A DNA stretch of 64,000 bases from assembly GCF_003346775.1 (NCBI RefSeq), contig NZ_CP031219.1:1984001-2048000 (forward strand), written 5' to 3'. Shown here in pieces: positions 9,793-19,251 of the stretch (its first letter is position 1; the number at the start of each line of letters is the position of its first letter). The stretch is from Malaciobacter mytili LMG 24559 (GTDB lineage: Bacteria; Campylobacterota; Campylobacteria; Campylobacterales; Arcobacteraceae). A model generated the notes under the pieces. That model did not search any database. It saw only the letters and a program-made list of their open reading frames with translations, and was not told where the DNA came from. The translations under genes were made by a program, and so were the position numbers.

Positions 9793-9981
9793 TTATGAGT
9801 GTTTTTTAAGAGTTCTTAACTCTTTAGCTGAGATTCTGATTTTTTGAGTTGTACCATCTTCTAAAGTAACTCTAACTGTTCTTAAGTTTGGTAAAAATCT
9901 TCTTTTAGTTCTATTTTTAGCGTGGCTTACGTTGTTACCAACCATTGCCCCTTTTCCTGAAATTGCACATCTTCTTGCCAT
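9793..9981 (-). CDS. rpmB: 50S ribosomal protein L28
   Basis: A 62-residue basic protein with the L28 pattern: [33 protein letters not shown], split here as the N-terminal CAISGKG and the central [17 protein letters not shown] precedes the ATG. It is the first gene of an rpmB-K+ channel-argJ run on the minus strand and lies at the edge of the LOS locus. Confidence 0.97.
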   Translation of the reverse strand: MARRCAISGKGAMVGNNVSHAKNRTKRRFLPNLRTVRVTLEDGTTQKIRISAKELRTLKKHS

Positions 9982-10065
9982 ATCGTTTTCCTTCTTAATT
10001 TTTAGTGAAAAATATTCGCGTATTATATCTTATTATTCTTAACCTTTATTTAAAAATCTAAGAAT

Positions 10066-10935
10066 TTATACACTTTGTATTAGGGTGTGCATTTTTTCTA
10101 AACTTTTATCTAAAGTAAACTCTTCTGCTGCTTGTTTATTTTGTTTTTTAATTAGTTTTAAATCTTCTTTTCTTCCAAGTAAAGCATCTACTTTAAAAAC
10201 TGTACTTCCATCACTTGGAGTATTCATTGTTGAAAAAACATCAACAACTTCCCTTGCACTAGAGTAAGAAGAGATAAAAACAGCACATTTAGCAAACATT
10301 GCTTTTAAAATATTTGTAGCAAAAGCACTGCTATGTGTTGGCAAAATAAAAATATCAGCTAAATAATATAGTTTATCAAGCTGTTTATAATCTTCTAAAA
10401 ATAGTATTTTATCTTTTATTGCAAGTTTTGAAACTTGAAATTTTAAAGCTGTTATTTGTTTATTATCACCTGCAATAATAACTTGTATATTTTTATAATT
10501 TATATTGCTAATTATATCAATAAACTCTTTTATTCCTGAAGTTTTAAAATTCTTTGCTGTAAAAAATATAATTTTATTTTCACTATTAATTTTTAAATCT
10601 AAATATAATTGTTTTTTTATCTCTTTTTCTTTATACAAAGGCATATTAATTGAAGGATAAAGTACTTCAATTTTATTATCAAAATGGGGAAATTTTTCTA
10701 TAATTTTATTTTTACTAAAGTATGAATTTACAATAGTAAACTTTGAGTTTTCTATTTTTTTTATATCTTTATCTTCTAATTTTCCGCTATGAAAATATAT
10801 TTGAGCATAATTGTCTTTTTTAAAAGTCAATTTTTCTATTAAAGTCTTTTTTTTAATTACTTTGATATTTTCCTTTTTCAATAAAGCTTCAATTAGATTT
10901 GTTTTACTTTTAAAATCAATAGTTATTAGTTTCAT
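10066..10935 (-). CDS. Glycosyltransferase, GT4-like, LOS locus
   Basis: A 289-residue protein from the ATG at 10935, which is preceded by TTTAGGT; the frame extends further to a TTG at 10968 with no ribosome binding site. The C-terminal half has the GT-B donor-binding pattern: IIFFTAKNF, then QVIIAGDN, LEDYKQLDKLYYLADIFILPT and SAFATNILKAMFAKCAVFIS. The canonical EX7E is changed to SAFATNILKA, so the first Glu is missing. The N-terminal acceptor domain is short. It is presumed to add a sugar to the LOS core, but the substrate is unknown. It stands alone, divergent from gmhA. Confidence 0.7.
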   Translation of the reverse strand: MKLITIDFKSKTNLIEALLKKENIKVIKKKTLIEKLTFKKDNYAQIYFHSGKLEDKDIKKIENSKFTIVNSYFSKNKIIEKFPHFDNKIEVLYPSINMPLYKEKEIKKQLYLDLKINSENKIIFFTAKNFKTSGIKEFIDIISNINYKNIQVIIAGDNKQITALKFQVSKLAIKDKILFLEDYKQLDKLYYLADIFILPTHSSAFATNILKAMFAKCAVFISSYSSAREVVDVFSTMNTPSDGSTVFKVDALLGRKEDLKLIKKQNKQAAEEFTLDKSLEKMHTLIQSV

Positions 10936-11062
10936 TATGTACCTAAAAATTTTTATTAATTTTAGCAAATTTTTTTAAAATCACTATAAAATAAAAGTTT
11001 CATTTAGTTTAAAATATTCTTATGTTAAAATCCAGCCTTATAAATAAAAAAGGATTTCTTAT

Positions 11063-11629
11063 ATGAAAAAAGTGATTGCAGAAGAGTTTCAATCTCATCT
11101 TGAAACAATTAATAATGTAATAAATAGTATGCAAGAAAAACTTGAAGCTGCATCACAACTTGCAGTTGAGACATTAAAAAATGGAAATAAAATATTAATC
11201 TGTGGAAATGGTGGAAGTGCAGCAGATGCTCAACATATTGCTGCTGAATTAACTGGAAGATATAAAACAGAAAGAAGAGGACTTCCAGGTATTGCTCTTA
11301 CAACTGATACAAGTGCCTTAACTGCTATTGGAAATGATTATGGTTATGATAGAGTTTTTGATAGACAAGTTGAAGCTTTAGCAAATAAAGGTGATTTACT
11401 AATAGGTATTAGTACAAGTGGAAATAGTAAAAATGTTATAAATGCCTTAAAAGTTGCAAAAGAACTTGGTTGCAAAACACTTGGATTAACAGGAAGAGAT
11501 GGGGGAGAGATGAATAATATATGTGATATAAATCTTGTAGTTCCTTCAAATAATACACCAAGAATTCAAGAAATGCATATTCTTTTTGGTCATACTATTT
11601 GCCAAATTATTGATAATGAACTAAGTTAA
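11063..11629 (+). CDS. gmhA: Sedoheptulose-7-phosphate isomerase
   Basis: First step of ADP-heptose synthesis: isomerises sedoheptulose 7-phosphate to D-glycero-D-manno-heptose 7-phosphate. The 188 residues contain the SIS-domain phosphosugar loops [19 protein letters not shown] and [10 protein letters not shown], and the metal ligands expected of GmhA (HIAAE, and the Glu/His of QEMHILFGH). AAAAAGGA precedes the ATG. It is the only heptose-pathway gene in the window, and its last four bases overlap the convergent waaF. Confidence 0.97.
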   Translation: MKKVIAEEFQSHLETINNVINSMQEKLEAASQLAVETLKNGNKILICGNGGSAADAQHIAAELTGRYKTERRGLPGIALTTDTSALTAIGNDYGYDRVFDRQVEALANKGDLLIGISTSGNSKNVINALKVAKELGCKTLGLTGRDGGEMNNICDINLVVPSNNTPRIQEMHILFGHTICQIIDNELS

Positions 11630-12564
11630 TTATCAATAACTTTTAAAACATCATTAGAAGTTATAAGCTTCATACAATTATGATGTTTTAAGGGGCAACT
11701 TCTTTTCATACAGGGTGCACACTCTAAATTTTTAGTAATTATTTTGCCTTTTTCATTATTCCATTGATTTGTTTCACTAAACTTTGTAGGTCCAAAAATA
11801 GCTATAGTTTTAACTTTATAAGCTGCTGCCACATGCATAGGTCCACTATCATTTGTAATAAATAAATCAAGTCCAGCAATTTTTTCTATAAGTTCAGGAA
11901 TTGTAGTTTTCCCTGCAAGATTTTCATAATTTAAAATACCATTTTTAATTAACTCTTCTTCAATATCTTTAGCAATATCAGTCTCCATGGGACCTCCAAA
12001 AATCACTATATTATATTTTGAAGAAAGGGAAATGGCAACTTTAGCAAACTCATTTGGATACCATCTTTTTGCACTTCCATAAGTAGCTCCTGGATTTATA
12101 CCTAAAGTTGGTTTTAAATAAGTAAAAGGTTTGAAATATAGCTTTAAATCCCCTGCTTTATTATTTAAGTTTAATACTTTATTTACAAAATCATTATATC
12201 TTAAAACTAAATGTATCTCTTCTTTTACTAATCTTCTATAATTAAACTTTTTTTTAGCTTTTATAAAAAACATCATAAACTTTGAAGAAAAACTTCTTCT
12301 AAAAGAGATAGCTAAATCAACTTTTCCCACTTCTTTTGCAATTTTTATAAGATTTAAATATCTATTATTTTGTTTTTTACTATTATCAATTATTACTTTA
12401 GTTACATTTTTAAAGCCTTTAAAAGCTTGTGTTGAAACATAAGAACCAAGAAGAATAATCTTAGCATTTGGGTATGTTTTTATTATATTTTCAATTGCAG
12501 GAGTTGTCATTATGGCATCTCCTAACCAAGTAGGTATTTCTATAAATATTGTTTCAATTTTCAC
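11626..12564 (-). CDS. waaF: ADP-heptose:LPS heptosyltransferase II
   Basis: Adds the second heptose to the inner core. It is a GT9 protein of 312 residues with the N-terminal [32 protein letters not shown] in the centre and the ADP-heptose-binding [12 protein letters not shown]. The C-terminal cluster [17 protein letters not shown] is normal for WaaF. It overlaps the GH-like gene upstream by 11 nt and is the last gene of the minus-strand block 16906 to 11626. The waaF-gmhA adjacency matches one border of Campylobacter LOS loci. Confidence 0.94.
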   Translation of the reverse strand: MKIETIFIEIPTWLGDAIMTTPAIENIIKTYPNAKIILLGSYVSTQAFKGFKNVTKVIIDNSKKQNNRYLNLIKIAKEVGKVDLAISFRRSFSSKFMMFFIKAKKKFNYRRLVKEEIHLVLRYNDFVNKVLNLNNKAGDLKLYFKPFTYLKPTLGINPGATYGSAKRWYPNEFAKVAISLSSKYNIVIFGGPMETDIAKDIEEELIKNGILNYENLAGKTTIPELIEKIAGLDLFITNDSGPMHVAAAYKVKTIAIFGPTKFSETNQWNNEKGKIITKNLECAPCMKRSCPLKHHNCMKLITSNDVLKVIDN

Positions 12565-13615
12565 TATTAATCATCTCTTTATATGCATAAAATTGTGGTA
12601 ATTTTACTATTTTACCATCTCTATTATCAACTAAACCATAACCAGGAGCTATTAGTTGATGCCAATAAACTCTATTTATTTTTTTACTCTCTTTTGCTAT
12701 TTTATGATATTGCATCATATATTTTGTATATAACTCATTTGATACACACTCTTTTTGGCTTGTGGGAGCATAAGGAGCAGTATCTAATATAGGCCAGTTT
12801 ACTTCAGTAATATATACCTCATCACTGCATTTTGGTGAAAGTTTTACTAAACTATAAAGTAAATCTATTTTATTTTTTGTATCAAAAAAAGCATATTGAG
12901 TATTATAAGGGCTTCCCCTTCTATCCACATATAATAGTGAACTTACTTTATCATATTTAATATTTTCTAAATTAAACATCGCTCTTGCATTATAATAATA
13001 TTCAAAATCTATAACACTAGGCCCTAAAAGTTTTAATTTTGGAAATTTTTCATCTCTTAAAGTTTGTGCTACTTTATAAAAGTCTAAATACTCTTTTACA
13101 CTAAAAAATCCCCATTTAGCTCTATTTATAGTTGTTGCAATTTGATATTCATCTACTAAAGTATCAAATTTTTTAAAAATAGTATTTAAACTATTTTTTA
13201 ATAAAGTTGGATTTTCTATATGTTCTCTATCTTGCATAATATTTATTAAAATATTTTTTGAAGAGTTTATGGTAAAACTTTTTGCAAAGTTTACATATAA
13301 ATCAATATTTTTTATATCCCATAAAGGAACTCTAATAAGTAGGTTTTTAACTCCTAACTCTTCTATTAACTCTTGTTGAGTATTTCCTTTATCTAAATTT
13401 ACACCTATTGCATAAAAATCTTTGTTTAAAATCTCTTTTTTACCTTTAAAGAACTTCATAACTAAAATTGCAAAAGGTAAAATAAAAAGTGAAGTAAAAA
13501 ATAGTTTTATATAATCAAAAATATGCTTTTTTCTCATAGCTTTTTTATAAGCTTTATCTTTAATTACATGGGGTTGGTCAGAATAATTATCCCAAATAAA
13601 TGGTTCTTTATTCAT
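12554..13615 (-). CDS. Membrane-anchored glycoside-hydrolase-like protein
   Basis: A 354-residue protein from the ATG at 13615, which has AAGG 8 nt upstream and begins one base after the preceding stop. A single hydrophobic segment around residues 31-50 would anchor it as a signal anchor. The rest looks like a TIM-barrel of the GH-A type: the strand VYITEVNWP carries the glutamate expected at the nucleophile position. The usual Asn-Glu of the acid/base strand is replaced by TTINRAKWG, so catalysis is uncertain. Co-transcription with waaF and a kinase suggests a role in trimming or building LOS, by inference only. Confidence 0.6.
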   Translation of the reverse strand: MNKEPFIWDNYSDQPHVIKDKAYKKAMRKKHIFDYIKLFFTSLFILPFAILVMKFFKGKKEILNKDFYAIGVNLDKGNTQQELIEELGVKNLLIRVPLWDIKNIDLYVNFAKSFTINSSKNILINIMQDREHIENPTLLKNSLNTIFKKFDTLVDEYQIATTINRAKWGFFSVKEYLDFYKVAQTLRDEKFPKLKLLGPSVIDFEYYYNARAMFNLENIKYDKVSSLLYVDRRGSPYNTQYAFFDTKNKIDLLYSLVKLSPKCSDEVYITEVNWPILDTAPYAPTSQKECVSNELYTKYMMQYHKIAKESKKINRVYWHQLIAPGYGLVDNRDGKIVKLPQFYAYKEMINSEN

Positions 13616-13616
13616 T

Positions 13617-14231
13617 TTAAAGCCTTGTAAAAGGACGCTTGCCAAGTTCAGCTCTTTTTACATCCTTTTCATACATTTTCATAAATTTTGCCCATTGTCT
13701 TTTTATTTTATATTTAGTGTAGCCTTTAAAATTACGATATAACCAAAATTTAAATCCCATTCTTTTTGAACCAAGCCCATCAACTATAATTATTTTATAT
13801 TTATCTTTTTGTATTTCTTGACAAAAAAGATTTGTTAAACTTGTATCAACAAAAAGTATAAGATTTTTTTCTAAATATTGTTTTAGCTCTTCTATTAATT
13901 TTTTTTGTTCTTTTAATGTTAATATTTTATTTGCAACCATATATCTAAATGATTTAGTAGGCTTTCCATCATAATTCAAAGCTCTATCAAAAACAAGACC
14001 TTCTCCTAAATTTGTACTAATAAAACCATAACAATCTGTAATATGAGATAAATCAGTTTTTTTTCTTTTTAAATCATTTATATAAATATATTCTAATTTA
14101 TTTTGATTATTATGATTACCTTGAGTATATAAAATCTTTATAACTTTACTATTATCCAAAGGATGCAAATAACAAGCTCTCTCACCTCCCTTTGCAATTA
14201 ATAAACTCTCATTTAATTGTATTTGTGACAA
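13617..14231 (-). CDS. YrbL-family kinase-like protein, copy 1
   Basis: A 204-residue member of the PhoP-regulatory-network YrbL family. The glycine loop AKGGERACYLHP, the Lys strand KVIKILY, the catalytic-loop equivalent VDTSLTN and the metal-binding VDGLG are all in order, indicating a protein-kinase-like fold. The start is a TTG preceded by GAGGAG. It overlaps the P-loop kinase-like gene by 19 nt. The biochemical function of the family is not established; its position suggests core phosphorylation or regulation. Two paralogues lie at 18677 and 23075. Confidence 0.8.
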   Translation of the reverse strand: MSQIQLNESLLIAKGGERACYLHPLDNSKVIKILYTQGNHNNQNKLEYIYINDLKRKKTDLSHITDCYGFISTNLGEGLVFDRALNYDGKPTKSFRYMVANKILTLKEQKKLIEELKQYLEKNLILFVDTSLTNLFCQEIQKDKYKIIIVDGLGSKRMGFKFWLYRNFKGYTKYKIKRQWAKFMKMYEKDVKRAELGKRPFTRL

Positions 14232-15196
14232 TTAGACTCCTCTTTTAATACCTTTGCATTAATAGCTGTTGAAAGTAAAACATTTTTACAGTTTTCTAAA
14301 GCTTGCTGTGTATTAATATATGTATAAATAATAGAAGGCTTTTCTAAATATATTTTAAAATTTAAGTTTCTATATTTTTTTATATCTCTTTTTGTTAGCT
14401 CATCTTTTCTTAATAAAATTGTTTTAGCTTTTGCATCTAAATGAATCTTCCAATAAACTTTTGGAATATAGTTTAAAATTTTTTTCCAGTTTGTTCTTAT
14501 TTTAGTTTTTTTATCTAAAAAAGATATATTTTCAAGCAAATAATCATTAAAAAATCTATCTATAAAAACAACTTTTTTTCTTAAATATGTATTATATACC
14601 AAATAAGGATAATAAAAAAGTCCAGATAAAATTGCTAAAGAATAATATATATCATCATGTTGATCTTTTAGTGGTTTTTCTTTTAGTTTTCTTTTTAATA
14701 TTGTTTTTGTTATAGGATAAGTAAGATTATAAAGAAAAGACCTTCTTACTATTTTTTTAAATCTTTTATATAAAAACTCTTTTTCATTTATATCAATTGA
14801 GTTTGTTAAAAGAGTAGTTTTCCCTACTCCATCAGGACCTATTACAGGAAAAATTTTAAGCTTTTTATACTTTTCTACGATTTTCAAATAGTTTTTTTTA
14901 TCTATTTCATTAATTAATGAAGGTTCACATAAATAAATATAAACTCTATTTTGAGTTTCCATATCTTTATCATATATATCTACTTTTACAAGTTCAAACT
15001 CATCCCTATAAATAGTAAAACAATATGAATTTTTACTACATTTTTTAAAAATAGTTTTTAAAACTATATTTAAATTCTGTTTTTCAATTAAAAATTTATT
15101 TTCACTCTCTTCAATATTTTTAGCAATAAGATTTTTACTTTTAAGTTTTTCTAAAACTAATAAATTTAATTCTTCAAAATTATTACAATATTTCAT
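14213..15196 (-). CDS. Thymidylate-kinase-like P-loop protein in LOS locus
   Basis: A 327-residue protein. The first 115 residues match nothing I recognise. A Walker A motif GPDGVGKTTLL follows near residue 121, then DQHDDIYYSL, the strand KKVVFIDRFFNDYL (DR motif of nucleoside monophosphate kinases) and a late kinase-like YWKIHLDAKAKTILLR segment. This is a TMK-like fold with an added N-terminal domain. It is unlikely to be the housekeeping Tmk, because of its length and context; it may phosphorylate a sugar or lipid intermediate. The ATG at 15196 lies inside the 3' end of the upstream GT9 gene. Confidence 0.65.
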   Translation of the reverse strand: MKYCNNFEELNLLVLEKLKSKNLIAKNIEESENKFLIEKQNLNIVLKTIFKKCSKNSYCFTIYRDEFELVKVDIYDKDMETQNRVYIYLCEPSLINEIDKKNYLKIVEKYKKLKIFPVIGPDGVGKTTLLTNSIDINEKEFLYKRFKKIVRRSFLYNLTYPITKTILKRKLKEKPLKDQHDDIYYSLAILSGLFYYPYLVYNTYLRKKVVFIDRFFNDYLLENISFLDKKTKIRTNWKKILNYIPKVYWKIHLDAKAKTILLRKDELTKRDIKKYRNLNFKIYLEKPSIIYTYINTQQALENCKNVLLSTAINAKVLKEESNCHKYN

Positions 15197-16160
15197 CAAC
15201 TAATTTTTCTAACCTTTTTTCAATTTTATAATAAAGTTCTTTTGTATAATTATTAGGTATACAATAGTTATTTTGATTTATTTCTTCACTTATAGTTCCC
15301 CATCTTTTTGCACTTGCAAAAAGAGAATCTCCAAAAAATGAAATAGTTTTTATATTAACTGCTCCTGCAAGATGCATAGGTCCTGTTGAAGTACTTATAA
15401 AAATCTCAAAATTTGATAATAATTTACAAAAATCTATAAGTGATAGTTTTGATTCATATAAAATTGCATCAAAATCAATTTTTTCTTTAATATATTCTAA
15501 ACTTTTATAATCATCTGGACCAAAAGTAAAAACTATTTTTAAACCTTTTTTATTACTTATTGCTTTTGCTAAATTAATATAATCATCAAGGGTTAAATTT
15601 CCATCACTACTTCCTCCAAATCCAGCATGAAAAACAATATATTTAAAATCCTCATTTATTTGAAACTGTTGTTTAAAAATATTTAAAATTTCTAGTTTTT
15701 CTTTAGAAGAAAAATTTAAAAGAGGTCTTTTAAAATCTAATGAAATATCTGGTTTAAAATATTTTAATAAATCTAAGTTATACTCAAATTCCCTTTTTTT
15801 TACTTGACTTCTTCTTTGAGTTACTCTTTTATTTGAAAAAATTTGTGCAATTTTTGTTGCTGGAGCAATTCTTGTTTTAACTCCTGCTAACATCAAAGCT
15901 ATTGCAAGTTTTGTATCAGTAAAAGCACTTATACTAACATCAATTTTTTTTTCTTTTATTTTTTTAGCTAAAGTAAAAACACTATCTTCATATAAAATTA
16001 CATCATCAATAAAATCTAGTTTTTTTGAAAATTCATAATTTACTTTTGAAACTAATACAATAATTTTGGTATCTACTAATTGCTGTTTTGCTATTTTAAT
16101 CATTGGCAAAGTTAATACATAATCACCAATTTTATCATGCCTAGTAATAAGTAAATTCAC
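15183..16160 (-). CDS. GT9 family heptosyltransferase
   Basis: A 325-residue GT9 protein related to WaaC/WaaF/WaaQ. It begins MNLLITRHDKIGDYVLTLPM, has HAGFGGSSDG in the middle and STSTGPMHLAGA in the ADP-heptose-binding region. It differs clearly from the two other GT9 proteins in the window and probably adds a further heptose to the core, comparable to WaaQ. It overlaps its downstream neighbour by 14 nt, and its start shares one base with the stop of the WaaP-like kinase. Confidence 0.85.
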   Translation of the reverse strand: MNLLITRHDKIGDYVLTLPMIKIAKQQLVDTKIIVLVSKVNYEFSKKLDFIDDVILYEDSVFTLAKKIKEKKIDVSISAFTDTKLAIALMLAGVKTRIAPATKIAQIFSNKRVTQRRSQVKKREFEYNLDLLKYFKPDISLDFKRPLLNFSSKEKLEILNIFKQQFQINEDFKYIVFHAGFGGSSDGNLTLDDYINLAKAISNKKGLKIVFTFGPDDYKSLEYIKEKIDFDAILYESKLSLIDFCKLLSNFEIFISTSTGPMHLAGAVNIKTISFFGDSLFASAKRWGTISEEINQNNYCIPNNYTKELYYKIEKRLEKLVDEIL

Positions 16161-16906
16161 TAGTTTTTACCTCTTATTTTTCTTTTAAACTCTACAAAAT
16201 TTTTTAATTTTTTATCACATTTTTTTAAAATATCAATGGCTTTTTTTTCTTCTACTTGGGCTAAAGAAGCATACTCTTTTGCAATAATATTTAAACTATC
16301 TTCATCTAACCAAAGCTTTGCAAAATTATCTAACCCTACTTCTAAAGAAATGGGTTTAAACTGCATTCTATTAATATCAACGATAGAAAAATCATAACTA
16401 TCTTCTTTTTTTATTACTAAAATATTTCCAGCAGAATAATCTTTATGATAAACATTATTTTTATGTAAGTTATAAGTGAATTGTACAAATTTTTTAATAA
16501 TAATTTCTCTATGTTTAAAATCTAAATCTCTTAAAGGTTCCCTAATTGTAAAGTTATAATCTAGTTTCTCACTAATAAAAAAACTTTGTTTAAATAAAAA
16601 GTTTTTATAAAATTCTATATAACCAATTGGTTTTGGAGTATTTATTCCTAAAGCTGTTAGCTTTATGGCATTTTCATATGATTTTTTAGCTTTTGAATCT
16701 CTAAAATATGCATAAACAATTTGATTAACTATATTTGGTATTTTAAATGCTTTAACAACAGTTCGAATACCTTTATACTCAATTACTTTTAATTCATTTC
16801 TTGCTTTATGAATAGTATTTGAGTTTTCTTGAAAAAACTCTTTTATATTTATTAAGAACTCTTTTATATTTTTATACTCATTATTTAGTTCAAATTTAAT
16901 ACTCAA
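16160..16906 (-). CDS. WaaP/Kdo-kinase-like LPS kinase
   Basis: A 248-residue protein of the lipopolysaccharide kinase fold. Lys52 (VVKAF) sits at the ATP-lysine position. The catalytic loop is HKDYSAGN with His154, Asp156 and Asn161, and the metal-binding aspartate is Asp177 in VDINR. All expected kinase residues are present, so it should be active on core heptose or Kdo. The start is TTG with AAGGA 6 nt upstream. It heads the operon that runs through GT9, TMK-like, YrbL 1 and GH-like to waaF. Confidence 0.8.
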   Translation of the reverse strand: MSIKFELNNEYKNIKEFLINIKEFFQENSNTIHKARNELKVIEYKGIRTVVKAFKIPNIVNQIVYAYFRDSKAKKSYENAIKLTALGINTPKPIGYIEFYKNFLFKQSFFISEKLDYNFTIREPLRDLDFKHREIIIKKFVQFTYNLHKNNVYHKDYSAGNILVIKKEDSYDFSIVDINRMQFKPISLEVGLDNFAKLWLDEDSLNIIAKEYASLAQVEEKKAIDILKKCDKKLKNFVEFKRKIRGKN

Positions 16907-17040
16907 TTTTTTCCTTAATATTATAATAGATATATTTTATCAAAAGATTGTATATGTTCCTATTAAACTTAGTTGTTTATGACTTTTTAATAATATTTTA
17001 AATAATATGCTTGCCTAATTTTTCTTTTTTAAGGGGCCTA

Positions 17041-18675
17041 ATGAAAAACTTTATATCTAAATTTAGTTATAACATTATTTTAGCTGTTATTATTACTTTG
17101 CTTTTTATTTGTGTAGAACAAACATACAGAGTATATAATGATATTTTATCATTTAATTTAAATATAAAAAGTATAATTGAACAATTTATAATTAACTTGC
17201 TACTTGTATCAATTGTAAAAACAAGAGCAATTTTTATTGTATATTTTATTTTATCTTTATTTGTTTGGTTTCAAATTGCACACTTTGCATATTTTGGAAC
17301 ATGGATTTTTCCTTTAGAATACTACTTATTCTTTACAAAATTTAAAGAGACATATGATACATTTAGAACAGTAACAGAAATTGCGATTTTACCTACGATT
17401 ATGATTGCTGTACTTATTATTTGTATTTACTTTTTATTAAAATTCAGTGATGAAAAAAGATTAAAAATACCTTTTTTATCTATTATTCTAATTGCTTTTA
17501 TAATTTTTTTACCAGCAAGAGTTTATATAAAAAATACAAAACAAGGTAATAGACCAAATGTAGAGTATTATGCATTAAAAAATACATTTACAACTTTAGG
17601 ATATTTATTTGGTAATATTATTCCAAAAAAAATATCAGGACATAGTGGACTAGAACAACCAATAACAGACACACCAGATTTAGTTTTAAAAAATCCAGAT
17701 ATAAATGTTATTATGATTATGGGAGAATCTTTACATAGGGATTATATGTCTTTATTTGGATATAATGTAAATACTACACCTTTTTTAAATTCTTTAAAAA
17801 ATAACGAAAATTTCATATATAAAAAAGGAATTTCTTCAGGAGTAGTAACAGATGTGGGAATTCCTTCATTTTTTAATATTATAAAAGAACCAGATGGTGT
17901 TCCTCAAATAATTTCAACAAATACATGCTTATTTAAGATGGCTAAAAATAATGGATTTGAAACTTATTTTTATAGTGCACAAGCACAAGGACAACTTGCA
18001 CAGTTAAAAAGTTATTTGTGTACAAAATGGATTGATAAATATGAAGATGGAACAACTATTACAAAAGATATAGATACTCCAACAAAAGATCAATTTTTAG
18101 TTGATAAAATTGATTCAGTTGATTTTGAAAAACCAACATTTTTAACATTACATTATCGTTCAGCACATACACCTTTTAAAGAAACATATCCAAAAGAATT
18201 TGAAGTTTTTACAAAAGAAAATTCAAATAAAGATACATTACAAAATACTATTGAATATCAAAATGCAGTATATTATATTGATTATATATTATCTGAAATT
18301 GTAAAAAAAGTTCAAATGAAAACAAAAAGACCAACATTTTTTGTTTTAACTTCTGACCATGCTACAAACTTAGGGGATAAGGATAGAAATGGACATGGTA
18401 GATTAGACTATGATTCAGTTTATCAAGTACCATTTTTTGTATATGGCATAAATAATGCAAAAAATTTAAAAGATAATTTTTCTGATTTTCCTTATATTTC
18501 TCATTATCAAATAGGAAAAGTAGTAAGTTATTTATTAGGGTATAAACAAGAAACTCCACATTTCAATAAAAAAGAAGATTATTTTGTTTGTGACTCGGAT
18601 ATTTCTGGATTATCTGGAATTTTAAAAGTCTCTTTTGACGAAGAAAATAATCAAATTCCAACACTTATAGAGTAA
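17041..18675 (+). CDS. EptA-like phosphoethanolamine transferase
   Basis: A 544-residue inner-membrane enzyme with five N-terminal transmembrane helices and a periplasmic alkaline-phosphatase-fold domain. MGESLHRDYMSLFGY carries the metal ligand Glu229, and the nucleophile is Thr270 in SSGVVTDVGIP; TSDHATNLGDKDRNGHG completes the site. It should move phosphoethanolamine from phosphatidylethanolamine to lipid A or core. Cysteines flanking the nucleophile in MCR-1 (Cys281, Cys291) are serines here, so that disulfide is absent. I chose the ATG at 17041 because AAGGGG precedes it; the frame opens earlier at a TTG at 17011 without a binding site. It lies on the opposite strand to its neighbours. 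Confidence 0.85.
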   Translation: MKNFISKFSYNIILAVIITLLFICVEQTYRVYNDILSFNLNIKSIIEQFIINLLLVSIVKTRAIFIVYFILSLFVWFQIAHFAYFGTWIFPLEYYLFFTKFKETYDTFRTVTEIAILPTIMIAVLIICIYFLLKFSDEKRLKIPFLSIILIAFIIFLPARVYIKNTKQGNRPNVEYYALKNTFTTLGYLFGNIIPKKISGHSGLEQPITDTPDLVLKNPDINVIMIMGESLHRDYMSLFGYNVNTTPFLNSLKNNENFIYKKGISSGVVTDVGIPSFFNIIKEPDGVPQIISTNTCLFKMAKNNGFETYFYSAQAQGQLAQLKSYLCTKWIDKYEDGTTITKDIDTPTKDQFLVDKIDSVDFEKPTFLTLHYRSAHTPFKETYPKEFEVFTKENSNKDTLQNTIEYQNAVYYIDYILSEIVKKVQMKTKRPTFFVLTSDHATNLGDKDRNGHGRLDYDSVYQVPFFVYGINNAKNLKDNFSDFPYISHYQIGKVVSYLLGYKQETPHFNKKEDYFVCDSDISGLSGILKVSFDEENNQIPTLIE

Positions 18676-18676
18676 A

Positions 18677-19243
18677 TTATTTACTCTTTAAGTATTTATT
18701 TACAAACTTATCCCATCTTCTACTAATTCTTCTTCTAGCAAAATAAGGGATTTTATTTGGCAAAGTAAAATGAGAAACATCTCCTAATCCATCTATTAAA
18801 ACTAAATCAAAATCTGTTTGACTATTTTTTCTAAGTAGAATATTTTTAGGCATCATTCCATAATTAAAAATAATACAATTATCTAAAAAATATTGTTTAT
18901 ATACTTCTAACTCTTTTTCATATGCTTTAGCACCATTTTCTTTTAAATAGTAAGCAAAACTTTTAGAAACTTCACCTGTATAATCTCTTATTAATTCAAG
19001 TACAAAACCATCACCTTTATTTGTTTTAACTTCCCCAAAATATTGAGGTAAATGTTTCCAGTTTTTAATACCTCTTTTTTGTAGTTGTTTATAATATAAA
19101 ATCTCTTTTTGAGATTGTTTACTTATTTGTCTTTTATTTCCAACATAAGTAACTTTAACTGTTTTATTTTTATCATCAGGGTGTAAATAGCAAGCTCTTT
19201 CATTTCCCTTTGCTATAAAATCTTTATCATCTAAAATTAACAC
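18677..19243 (-). CDS. YrbL-family kinase-like protein, copy 2
   Basis: A 188-residue YrbL-family protein with AKGNERACYLHP, TVKVTY, the loop NYGMMPKNIL and IDGLGD. Its catalytic-loop region resembles E. coli YrbL (SLKPQNIL) more than copies 1 and 3 do, so the three are old paralogues rather than a fresh duplication. The start is GTG with AGGAG 5 nt upstream. It follows the GT4 gene after 8 nt and ends one base from the convergent EptA-like gene. Confidence 0.8.
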   Translation of the reverse strand: MLILDDKDFIAKGNERACYLHPDDKNKTVKVTYVGNKRQISKQSQKEILYYKQLQKRGIKNWKHLPQYFGEVKTNKGDGFVLELIRDYTGEVSKSFAYYLKENGAKAYEKELEVYKQYFLDNCIIFNYGMMPKNILLRKNSQTDFDLVLIDGLGDVSHFTLPNKIPYFARRRISRRWDKFVNKYLKSK

Positions 19244-19251
19244 CTCTACTC

